DNA from: Calliopsis andreniformis
Lineage: Eukaryota; Arthropoda; Insecta; Hymenoptera; Andrenidae
Assembly: GCF_051401765.1 (NCBI RefSeq)
Contig: NW_027480422.1
Location: 20,354,001-20,418,000, forward strand
Length of the DNA: 64,000 bases
Reading direction: 5' to 3'
The translations under genes and the position numbers were made by a program. Shown piece after piece: positions 50,157-62,573 of the stretch (positions within the stretch are counted from its first letter, which is position 1; the number at the start of each line of letters is the position of its first letter). The notes under the pieces are model-generated. The model was not told where the DNA came from. It did no database searches and saw only the letters and a list, made by a program, of their open reading frames with translations.

Positions 50157-51335
50157 CCTAGGCTTCACTCTAGGGCGATGCTACACCAGATCGAATAGCT
50201 AGCGCCTTAGAAGTCAACGCCCGATACATAAAATACAATAAAAATACAACAGTTTTTACATAGTATAGCATGAATAATTGCAACCAGTGTGAAAGTAATG
50301 GTCATTTCTACGTCTCGGGCAACCTGGGCTTCACCATAGGGCGTTGCTCCACCAGATCCAATAGCTAGTTCCTGAGAAGTCAACGCCAGAAGCACCAAAT
50401 AGAAAATAAATACAACAGTTTTTCCATCGTATAAAACGAATAATTGCAACCAGTGTGAAAGTAATGGTCATTTATACGTTCCGGGCAATCTAGGCTCCAC
50501 TCTAGGGCGTTGTTCCATCAGATCGAACAGTTACCGCCTAAGATGTCAACGCCAGAAGCATAAAATACAATATAAATACAACAGTTTCTCCATCGTATAA
50601 AACGAATAATAGCAACCAGTGTGAAAGTTATGGTCATTTCTACGTTCCGGGCAACCTAGGCTTCACTCTAGGGTGTTGCTCCACCAGATCGAATAGCTAG
50701 GAGCTTAGACGTCAACGCCAGAAGCATAAAATACAATAAAAATACAACAGTTTTTCCATCGTATAGCATGAACAATTGCAACCAGTGTGAAAATAATGGT
50801 CATTTCTACGCCACGGGCAACCCAGGCTTCACCCTAGGGCGTTGCTCCACCAGATCCAATAGTTAGGGCCTAAGAAGTCAACGCCAGAAGCACCAAATAG
50901 AAAATAAATACAACAGTTTTTCCATCGTATAAAACGAATAATTGCAACCAGTGTGAAAGTAATGGTCATTTATACGTTCCGGCCAACCTCGGCTTCACTC
51001 TAGGGCGATGCTACACCAGATCGAATAGCTAGCGCCTTAGAAGCCAACGCCCGATACATAAAATACAATAAAAATACAACAGTTTTTACATAGTATAGCA
51101 TGAATAATTGCAACCAGTGTGAAAGTAATGGTCATTTCTACGTCTCGGGCAACCCGGGCTTCACCATAGGGCGTTGCTCCACCAGATCCAATAGCTAGTT
51201 CCTGAGAAGTCAACGCCAGAAGCACCAAATAGAAAATAAATACAACAGTTTTTCCATCGTATAAAACGAATAATTGCAACCAGTGTGAAAGTAATGGTCA
51301 TTTATACGTTCCGGGCAATCTAGGCTCCACTCTAG
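50157..51335 (+). repeat. Nested 830-bp (5-mer) partial duplication
   Basis: 50157-50505 recurs at 50987-51335, displaced by 830 bp. Both contain CGATGCTACACCAG, TTTTTACATAGTATAGC and AATAGCTAGTTCCTGAG. Separately, 49497-50000 resembles 50493-50996 at 996 bp (6 monomers), sharing GTTCCATCAGATCGAACAG and GTGAAAATAATGG. Two offset duplications therefore overlap here. The same arrangement lies in the second 8964-bp unit at 59121-60299. Confidence 0.8.
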
Positions 51336-53609
51336 TGCGTTGCCCCACCACATCGAATAGCTACGGCCTTAGAAGTCAACGCCAGTAGCATAAAATACAA
51401 TTAAATTACAACAGTTTTTCCATCGTATAGCATGTATAATTGCAACCAGTGTGAAAGTAATGGTCATTTCTACGTCTCGGGAAACCTAGGCTTCACCCTA
51501 GGGCGTTGCTCCACCAGATCCAATAGTTCGGGCCTAAGGAGTCAACGCCAGAAGCACCAAATACAAAATAAATACAACAGTTTTTCCATCGAATAAAACG
51601 AATAATTGCAACAAGTGTGAAAGTAATGGTCATTTCTACGTGCCGGGCAACCTAGGCTTCACTCTAGGGCGTTGTTCCAACAGTTCGAATAGTTAGGGCC
51701 TAAGAAGTCAACGCTAGAAGCATAAAGTACAGTATAAATACAACAGTTTTTCCATCGTATAGCATGAATAATTGCAACCAGTGTGAAAGTAATGGTCATT
51801 TCTACGCCTCGGGCAACCTAGGCTTCGCCCTAGGGCGTTGCTCTACCAGATCCAATAGTTAGGGCCTAAGAAGTCAACGCCAGAAGCACCAAATAGAAAA
51901 TAAATACAACAGTTTTTCCATCGTATAAAACGAATAATTGCAACCAGTGTGAAAGTAATGGTCATTTCTACGTACCGGGCAACCTAGGCTTCACTCTAGG
52001 GCGTTGTTCCAACAGTTCGAATAGTTAGGGCCTAAGAAGTCAACGCCAGGAGCATAAGATACAGTATAAATACAACAGTCTTTCCATCGTATAACAGGTA
52101 TAATTGCAACCAGTGTGAAAGATATGGTCCTTTCTACGTTCCACGCGACCTAGGCATCACTCTAGGGCGTTGCTCCACCACATCGAATAGCTACAGCCTT
52201 AGAAGACAACGCCAGAAGCATAAAAAACAATATAAATACAACAGTTTTTCCATCGTATCAAATGAATAATTGCAACCAGTAAGAAAGTTATGGCCATTTC
52301 TACGTTCCCGGCAACATGGGCTTCACTCTTAGACGTTGCCCCACAAGATCGAATAGCTAGGACCTTAGAAGTCAAAGCCAGAAGAAGAAAATACAATAAA
52401 AATGCAACAGTTTTGCCATCGTATAGCATGAATAACTGCAACCAGTGTGAAAGTAATGGTCATTTCTACGCCTCGGGCAACCTAGGCTTCACCCTAGGGC
52501 GTTGGTCCACCAGATCCAATAGTTAGGGCCTAAGAAGTCAACGCCAGAAGCACCAAATACAAAATAAATACAACAGTTTTTCCATCGTATAAAACGAATA
52601 ATTGCAACCAGTGTGAAAGTAATGGTCATTTATACGTTCCGGGGAACCTAGGCTTCACTCTAGGGCGTTGCCCCACCACATCGAATAGCTACGGCCTTAG
52701 AAGTCAACGCCAGAAGCATAAAATACAATAAAAGTACAACAGTTTTTCCATTGTATAAAACGAATAATTGCAACCGGTGTGGAAGTAATGGTCATTTCTA
52801 TGTTCCGGGCAACCTAGGCTTCACTCTAGGGCGATGCTACACCAGATCGAATAGCTAGCGCCTTAGAAGTCAACGCGCGATACATAAAATACAATAAAAA
52901 TACAACAGTTTTTCCATCGTATAGCATGAATAATTGCAACCAGTGTGAAAGTAATGGTCATTTCTACGCCTCGGGCAACCTAGGCTTCACCCCAGGGCGT
53001 TGCTCTACCAGATCCAATAGTTAGGGCCTAAGAAGTCAACGCCAGAAGCACCAAATAGAAAATAAATACAACAGTTTTTCCATCGTATAAAACGAATAAT
53101 TGCAACCAGTGTGAAAGTAATGGTCATTTATACGTTCCGGCCAACCTCGGCTTCACCCTAGGGCGTTGCTCCACCAGATCCAATAGTTAGGGCCTCAGAA
53201 GTCAACGGCCGAAGCATAAAATACACTACAAATACATCAGTTTTTCCATCGTATATCAGGAATAATTGCAACCAGAGTGAAGGTGATGGTCATTTCTACG
53301 GTCCGGGCTACATAGGCTTCACTCTTAGACGTTCCCCCACAAGATCGAATAGCTAGGACCTTAGAAGTCAAAGCCAGAAGAAGAAAATACAATAAAAATG
53401 CAACAGTTTTTTCATCGTATAGCATGAATAATTGCATCCAGTGTGAAAGTAATGGTCATTTCTACGTTCCGGGCAACCTAGGCTTCACTCTAGGGCGTTG
53501 CTCCACCAGGTCGAATAGTTAGGGCCTTAGAAGTCAACGCCCGAAGCATAAAATACAATACAAATACAACAGTTTTTCCATCGTATAAAACGAATAATTG
53601 CAACCAGTA

Positions 53610-56600
53610 TGAAAGTAATGGGCATTTCTACGTTCCGTGCAACCTAGGCTTCACTCTAGGGCGTTGCTCCACCAGGTCGAATAGTTAGGGCATTAGAAAA
53701 CAACTCCAGGCGCATAAAATACAATACAAATACAACAGTTTTTCCATAGTATAAAAAGAGTAATTGCCACCAGTGTGAAAGTAATGGTCTTTTCTACGTT
53801 TCGGGCAGCATAGGCTTCAATCTTGGACGTTGCCCCACCACATCGAATAGCTACGGCCTTAGAAGTCAACGCCAGAAGCATAAAATACAATAAAAGTACA
53901 ACAGTTTTTCCATTGTATAAAACGAATAATTGCAACCAGTAAGAAAGTTATGACCATTTCTACGTTCCCGGCAACATGGGCTTCACTCTTAGACGATGCC
54001 CCACAAGATCGAATAGCTAGGACCTTAGAAGTCAAAGCCAGAAGAAGAAAATACAATAAAAATGCAACAGTTTTTCCATCGTATAGCATGAATAACTGCA
54101 ACCAGTGTGAAAGTAATGGTCATTTCTACGTTCCGGGCAACCTAGGCTTCATTGCAGGTCGTTGTTCCACCAGATCGAACGGTTACCGCCTAAGACGTCA
54201 ACGCCAGAAGCATAAAATACAATATAAATACAACAGTTTTTCCATCGTGTAAAACGAATAATAGCAACCAGTGTGAAAGTTATGGTCATTTCTACGTTCC
54301 GGGCAACCTAGGCTTCACCCTAGGGCGTTGCTCCACAAGATCCAATAGTTAGGGCCTGAGAAGTCAACGCCAGAAGCACCAAATACAAAATAAATACAAG
54401 AGTTTTTCCATCGTATAAAACGAATAATTGCAACTAGTGTGAAAGTAATGGTCATTTCTATGTTCCGGGCAACCTAGGCTTCACTCTAGGGCGATGCTAC
54501 ACCAGATCGAATGGCTAGCGCCTTAGAAGTCAACGCCCGATACATAAAATACAATAAAAATACAACAGTTTTTACATCGTATAGCATGAATAATTGCAAC
54601 CAGTGTGAAAGTAATGGTCATTTCTACGTCTCGGGCAACCTGGGCTTCACCATAGGGCGTTGCTCCACCAGATCCAATAGCTAGGGCCTGAGAAGTCAAC
54701 GCCAGAAGCACCAAATAGAAAATAAATACAACAGTTTTTCCATCGTATAAAACGAATAATTGCAACCAGTGTGAAAGTAATGGTCATTTATACGTTCCGG
54801 GCAATCTAGGCTCCACTCTAGTGCGTTGCCCCACCACATCGAATAGCTACGGCCTTAGAAGTCAACGCCAGCAGCATAAAATACAATAAAATTACAACAG
54901 TTTTTCCATCGTATAGCATGAATAACTGCAACCAGTGTGAAAGTAATGGTCATTTCTACGTTCCGGTAAACCTAGGCTTCATTCTAGGGCGTTCTTCCAC
55001 CAGATCGAACAGTTACGGTCTAAGATGTCAACGCCAGAAGCATAAAATACAATATAAATACAACAGTTTTTCCATCGTGTAAAACGAATAATAGCAACCA
55101 GTGTGAAAGTTATGGTCATTTCTACGTTCCGGGCAACCTAGGCTTCACTCTAGGGCGTTGCTCCACCAGATCGAATAGCTAGGACCGTAGAAGTCAAAGC
55201 CAGAAGCATAAAATACAATAAAAATACAACAGTTCTTCCATCGTATAGCATGAATAATTGCAACCAGTGTGAAAGTAATGGTCATTTCTACGTTCCGGGC
55301 AACCTAGGCTTCACTCTAGGGCGTTGTTCCAACAGTTCGAATAGTTAGGGCCTAAGAAGTCAACGCCAGGAGAATAAGATACAGTATAAATACAAGAGTT
55401 TTTCCATCGTATAACAGGTATAATTGCAACCAGTGTGAAAGATATGGTCATTTCTACGTTCCAGGCGACCTAGGCATCACTCTAGGGCGTTGCTCCACCA
55501 CATCGAATAGCTAGGACCTTAGACGTCAACGCCAGAAGCATAAAATACAATAAAAATACAACAGTTTTTCCATCGTATAGCATGAATAATTGCAACCAGT
55601 GTGAAAGTAATGGTCATTTCTACGTCTCGGGCAACCTGGGCTTCACCCTAGGGCGTTGCTCCACCAGATCCAATAGTTAGGGCCTAAGAAGTCAACGCCA
55701 GAAGCACCAAATAGAAAATAAATACAACAGTTTTTCCGTCGCATAAAACGAATAATTGCAACCAGTGTGAAGGTAATGGCCATTTATACGTTCCGGGCAA
55801 CCTAGGCTCCACTCTAGGGCGTTGTTCCACCAGATCGAACAGTTACCGCCTAAGATGTCAACGCCAGAAGCATAAAATACAATATAAATACAACAGTTTC
55901 TCCATCGTATAAAACGAATAATAGCAACCAGTGTGAAAGTTATGGTCATTTCTACGTTCCGGGCAACCTAGGCTTCACTCTAGGGTGTTGCTCCACCAGA
56001 TCGAATAGCTAGGACCTTAGACGTCAACGCCAGAAGCATAAAATACAATAAAAATACAACAGTTTTTCCATCGTATAGCATGAATAATTGCAACCAGTGT
56101 GAAAGTAATGGTCATTTCTACGCCTCGGGCAACCTAGGCTTCACCCTAGGGCGTTGCTCTACCAGATCCAATACTTAGGGCCTAAGAAGTCAACGCCAGA
56201 AGCACCAAATAGAAAATAAATACAACAGTTTTTCCATCGTATAAAACGAATAATTGCAACCAGTGTGAAAGTAATGGTCATTTATACGTTCCGGCCAACC
56301 TCGGCTTCACCCTAGGGCGTTGCTCCACCAGATCCAATAGTTAGGGCCTCAGAAGTCAACGGCCGAAGCACCAAATAGAAAATAAATACAACAGTTTTTC
56401 CATCGTATAAAACGAATAATTGCAACCAGTGTGAAAGTAATGGTCATTTATACGTTCCGGGCAATCTAGGCTCCACTCTAGTGCGTTGCCCCACCACATC
56501 GAATAGCTACGGCCTTAGAAGTCAACGCCAGCAGCATAAAATACAATAAAATTACAACAGTTTTTCCATCGTATAGCATGAATAACTGCAACCAGTGTGA

Positions 56601-59600
56601 AAGTAATGGTCATTTCTACGTTCCGGTAAACCTAGGCTTCATTCTAGGGCGTTCTTCCACCAGATCGAACAGTTACGGTCTAAGATGTCAACGCCAGAAG
56701 CATAAAATACAATATAAATACAACAGTTTTTCCATCGTGTAAAACGAATAATAGCAACCAGTGTGAAAGTTATGGTCATTTCTACGTTCCGGGCAACCTA
56801 GGCTTCACTCTAGGGCGTTGCTCCACCAGATCGAATAGCTAGGACCGTAGAAGTCAAAGCCAGAAGCATAAAATACAATAAAAATACAACAGTTCTTCCA
56901 TCGTATAGCATGAATAATTGCAACCAGTGTGAAAGTAATGGTCATTTCTACGTTCCGGGCAACCTAGGCTTCACTCTAGGGCGTTGTTCCAACAGTTCGA
57001 ATAGTTAGGGCCTAAGAAGTCAACGCCAGGAGAATAAGATACAGTATAAATACAAGAGTTTTTCCATCGTATAACAGGTATAATTGCAACCAGTGTGAAA
57101 GATATGGTCATTTCTACGTTCCAGGCGACCTAGGCATCACTCTAGGGCGTTGCTCCACCACATCGAATAGCTAGGACCTTAGACGTCAACGCCAGAAGCA
57201 TAAAATACAATAAAAATACAACAGTTTTTCCATCGTATAGCATGAATAATTGCAACCAGTGTGAAAGTAATGGTCATTTCTACGTCTCGGGCAACCTGGG
57301 CTTCACCCTAGGGCGTTGCTCCACCAGATCCAATAGTTAGGGCCTAAGAAGTCAACGCCAGAAGCACCAAATAGAAAATAAATACAACAGTTTTTCCGTC
57401 GCATAAAACGAATAATTGCAACCAGTGTGAAGGTAATGGCCATTTATACGTTCCGGGCAACCTAGGCTCCACTCTAGGGCGTTGTTCCACCAGATCGAAC
57501 AGTTACCGCCTAAGATGTCAACGCCAGAAGCATAAAATACAATATAAATACAACAGTTTCTCCATCGTATAAAACGAATAATAGCAACCAGTGTGAAAGT
57601 TATGGTCATTTCTACGTTCCGGGCAACCTAGGCTTCACTCTAGGGTGTTGCTCCACCAGATCGAATAGCTAGGACCTTAGACGTCAACGCCAGAAGCATA
57701 AAATACAATAAAAATACAACAGTTTTTCCATCGTATAGCATGAATAATTGCAACCAGTGTGAAAGTAATGGTCATTTCTACGCCTCGGGCAACCTAGGCT
57801 TCACCCTAGGGCGTTGCTCTACCAGATCCAATACTTAGGGCCTAAGAAGTCAACGCCAGAAGCACCAAATAGAAAATAAATACAACAGTTTTTCCATCGT
57901 ATAAAACGAATAATTGCAACCAGTGTGAAAGTAATGGTCATTTATACGTTCCGGCCAACCTCGGCTTCACCCTAGGGCGTTGCTCCACCAGATCCAATAG
58001 TTAGGGCCTCAGAAGTCAACGGCCGAAGCATAAAATACAATACAAATACATCAGTTTTTCCATCGTATAACAGGAATAATTGCAACCAGAGTGAAGGTGA
58101 TGGTCATTTCTACGTTCCGGGCAACCTAGGCTTCACTCTAGGGTGTTGCTCCACCAGATCGAATAGCTAGGACCTTAGACGTCAACGCCAGAAGCATAAA
58201 ATACAATAAAAATACAACAGTTTTTACATCGTATAGCATGAGTAATTGCAACCAGTGTGAAAGTAATGGTCATTTCTACGCCTCGGGCAACCTAGGCTTC
58301 ACCCTAGGGCGTTGCTCTACCAGATCCAATAGTTAGGGCCTAAGAAGTCAACGCCAGAAGCACCAAATAGAAAATAAATACAACAGTTTTTCCGTCGCAT
58401 AAAACGAATAATTGGAACCAATGTGAAAGTAATGATCATTTATACGTTCCGGGCAACCTAGGCTCCACTCTAGGGCGTTGTTCCATCAGATCGAACAGTT
58501 ACCGCCTAAGATGTCAACGCCAGAAGCATAAAATACAATATAAATACAACAGTTTCTCCATCGTATAAAACGAATAATAGCAACCAGTGTGAAAGTTATG
58601 GTCATTTCTACGTTCCGGGCAACCTAGGGTTCACTCTAGGGTGTTGCTCCACCAGATCGAATAGCTGGGAGCTTAGACGTCAACGCCAGAAGCATAAAAT
58701 ACAATAAAAATACAACAGTTTTTCCATCGTATAGCATGAACAATTGCAACCAGTGTGAAAATAATGGTCATTTCTACGCCTCGGGCAACCCAGGCTTCAC
58801 CCTAGGGCGTTGCTCTACCAGATCCAATAGTTAGGGCCTAAGAAGTCAACGCCAGAAGCACCAAATAGAAAATAAAAACAACAGTTTTTCCATCGTATAA
58901 AACGAATAATTGCAACCAGTGTGAAAGTAATGGTCATTTATACGTTCCGGCCAACCTCGGCTTCACCCTAGGGCGTTGCTCCACCAGATCCAATAGTTAG
59001 GGCCTCAGAAGTCAACGGCCGAAGCATAAAATACAATACAAATACATCAGTTTTTCCATCGTATAACAGGAATAATTGCAACCAGAGTGAAGGTGATGGT
59101 CACTTCTACGGTCCGGGCAACCTAGGCTTCACTCTAGGGCGATGCTACACCAGATCGAATAGCTAGCGCCTTAGAAGTCAACGCCCGATACATAAAATAC
59201 AATAAAAATACAACAGTTTTTACATAGTATAGCATGAATAATTGCAACCAGTGTGAAAGTAATGGTCATTTCTACGTCTCGGGCAACCTGGGCTTCACCA
59301 TAGGGCGTTGCTCCACCAGATCCAATAGCTAGTTCCTGAGAAGTCAACGCCAGAAGCACCAAATAGAAAATAAATACAACAGTTTTTCCATCGTATAAAA
59401 CGAATAATTGCAACCAGTGTGAAAGTAATGGTCATTTATACGTTCCGGGCAATCTAGGCTCCACTCTAGGGCGTTGTTCCATCAGATCGAACAGTTACCG
59501 CCTAAGATGTCAACGCCAGAAGCATAAAATACAATATAAATACAACAGTTTCTCCATCGTATAAAACGAATAATAGCAACCAGTGTGAAAGTTATGGTCA

Positions 59601-62573
59601 TTTCTACGTTCCGGGCAACCTAGGCTTCACTCTAGGGTGTTGCTCCACCAGATCGAATAGCTAGGAGCTTAGACGTCAACGCCAGAAGCATAAAATACAA
59701 TAAAAATACAACAGTTTTTCCATCGTATAGCATGAACAATTGCAACCAGTGTGAAAATAATGGTCATTTCTACGCCACGGGCAACCCAGGCTTCACCCTA
59801 GGGCGTTGCTCCACCAGATCCAATAGTTAGGGCCTAAGAAGTCAACGCCAGAAGCACCAAATAGAAAATAAATACAACAGTTTTTCCATCGTATAAAACG
59901 AATAATTGCAACCAGTGTGAAAGTAATGGTCATTTATACGTTCCGGCCAACCTCGGCTTCACTCTAGGGCGATGCTACACCAGATCGAATAGCTAGCGCC
60001 TTAGAAGCCAACGCCCGATACATAAAATACAATAAAAATACAACAGTTTTTACATAGTATAGCATGAATAATTGCAACCAGTGTGAAAGTAATGGTCATT
60101 TCTACGTCTCGGGCAACCCGGGCTTCACCATAGGGCGTTGCTCCACCAGATCCAATAGCTAGTTCCTGAGAAGTCAACGCCAGAAGCACCAAATAGAAAA
60201 TAAATACAACAGTTTTTCCATCGTATAAAACGAATAATTGCAACCAGTGTGAAAGTAATGGTCATTTATACGTTCCGGGCAATCTAGGCTCCACTCTAGT
60301 GCGTTGCCCCACCACATCGAATAGCTACGGCCTTAGAAGTCAACGCCAGTAGCATAAAATACAATTAAATTACAACAGTTTTTCCATCGTATAGCATGTA
60401 TAATTGCAACCAGTGTGAAAGTAATGGTCATTTCTACGTCTCGGGAAACCTAGGCTTCACCCTAGGGCGTTGCTCCACCAGATCCAATAGTTCGGGCCTA
60501 AGGAGTCAACGCCAGAAGCACCAAATACAAAATAAATACAACAGTTTTTCCATCGAATAAAACGAATAATTGCAACAAGTGTGAAAGTAATGGTCATTTC
60601 TACGTGCCGGGCAACCTAGGCTTCACTCTAGGGCGTTGTTCCAACAGTTCGAATAGTTAGGGCCTAAGAAGTCAACGCTAGAAGCATAAAGTACAGTATA
60701 AATACAACAGTTTTTCCATCGTATAGCATGAATAATTGCAACCAGTGTGAAAGTAATGGTCATTTCTACGCCTCGGGCAACCTAGGCTTCGCCCTAGGGC
60801 GTTGCTCTACCAGATCCAATAGTTAGGGCCTAAGAAGTCAACGCCAGAAGCACCAAATAGAAAATAAATACAACAGTTTTTCCATCGTATAAAACGAATA
60901 ATTGCAACCAGTGTGAAAGTAATGGTCATTTCTACGTACCGGGCAACCTAGGCTTCACTCTAGGGCGTTGTTCCAACAGTTCGAATAGTTAGGGCCTAAG
61001 AAGTCAACGCCAGGAGCATAAGATACAGTATAAATACAACAGTCTTTCCATCGTATAACAGGTATAATTGCAACCAGTGTGAAAGATATGGTCCTTTCTA
61101 CGTTCCACGCGACCTAGGCATCACTCTAGGGCGTTGCTCCACCACATCGAATAGCTACAGCCTTAGAAGACAACGCCAGAAGCATAAAAAACAATATAAA
61201 TACAACAGTTTTTCCATCGTATCAAATGAATAATTGCAACCAGTAAGAAAGTTATGGCCATTTCTACGTTCCCGGCAACATGGGCTTCACTCTTAGACGT
61301 TGCCCCACAAGATCGAATAGCTAGGACCTTAGAAGTCAAAGCCAGAAGAAGAAAATACAATAAAAATGCAACAGTTTTGCCATCGTATAGCATGAATAAC
61401 TGCAACCAGTGTGAAAGTAATGGTCATTTCTACGCCTCGGGCAACCTAGGCTTCACCCTAGGGCGTTGGTCCACCAGATCCAATAGTTAGGGCCTAAGAA
61501 GTCAACGCCAGAAGCACCAAATACAAAATAAATACAACAGTTTTTCCATCGTATAAAACGAATAATTGCAACCAGTGTGAAAGTAATGGTCATTTATACG
61601 TTCCGGGGAACCTAGGCTTCACTCTAGGGCGTTGCCCCACCACATCGAATAGCTACGGCCTTAGAAGTCAACGCCAGAAGCATAAAATACAATAAAAGTA
61701 CAACAGTTTTTCCATTGTATAAAACGAATAATTGCAACCGGTGTGGAAGTAATGGTCATTTCTATGTTCCGGGCAACCTAGGCTTCACTCTAGGGCGATG
61801 CTACACCAGATCGAATAGCTAGCGCCTTAGAAGTCAACGCGCGATACATAAAATACAATAAAAATACAACAGTTTTTCCATCGTATAGCATGAATAATTG
61901 CAACCAGTGTGAAAGTAATGGTCATTTCTACGCCTCGGGCAACCTAGGCTTCACCCCAGGGCGTTGCTCTACCAGATCCAATAGTTAGGGCCTAAGAAGT
62001 CAACGCCAGAAGCACCAAATAGAAAATAAATACAACAGTTTTTCCATCGTATAAAACGAATAATTGCAACCAGTGTGAAAGTAATGGTCATTTATACGTT
62101 CCGGCCAACCTCGGCTTCACCCTAGGGCGTTGCTCCACCAGATCCAATAGTTAGGGCCTCAGAAGTCAACGGCCGAAGCATAAAATACACTACAAATACA
62201 TCAGTTTTTCCATCGTATATCAGGAATAATTGCAACCAGAGTGAAGGTGATGGTCATTTCTACGGTCCGGGCTACATAGGCTTCACTCTTAGACGTTCCC
62301 CCACAAGATCGAATAGCTAGGACCTTAGAAGTCAAAGCCAGAAGAAGAAAATACAATAAAAATGCAACAGTTTTTTCATCGTATAGCATGAATAATTGCA
62401 TCCAGTGTGAAAGTAATGGTCATTTCTACGTTCCGGGCAACCTAGGCTTCACTCTAGGGCGTTGCTCCACCAGGTCGAATAGTTAGGGCCTTAGAAGTCA
62501 ACGCCCGAAGCATAAAATACAATACAAATACAACAGTTTTTCCATCGTATAAAACGAATAATTGCAACCAGTA
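53610..62573 (+). repeat. 54-mer HOR unit, copy 2 (8964 bp)
   Basis: Second copy in direct tandem. I found no difference from copy 1 in the stretches I compared, including all short translated frames, which are identical in both. The match ends at about 62585, where AATGGCCATT replaces AATGGGCATT. From there the sequence drifts into diverged edge monomers. Confidence 0.95.
54705..58024 (+). repeat. Nested 2 x 1660-bp duplication, second HOR copy
   Basis: Equivalent of 45741-49060 in the second 8964-bp unit: 54705-56364 followed by 56365-58024. Its presence in both copies shows that the 10-mer duplication arose before the 8964-bp unit was duplicated. Confidence 0.9.

Larger units (their letters stand above)
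44646..53609 (+). repeat. 54-mer HOR unit, copy 1 (8964 bp)
   Basis: 8964 bp is exactly 54 x 166. Every marker compared recurs 8964 bp later: the minus-strand frame at 44895-45137 at 53859-54101, GGAACCAATGTG at about 49450 at 58414, and AAAAAACAATATAAATAC at about 52222 at 61186. The left boundary is set by G at 44645 against A at 53609, with identity from 44646. It opens with a fragment related to the 25-mer unit (GGGCATTAGAAAACAACTCC at about 44722). Confidence 0.95.
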
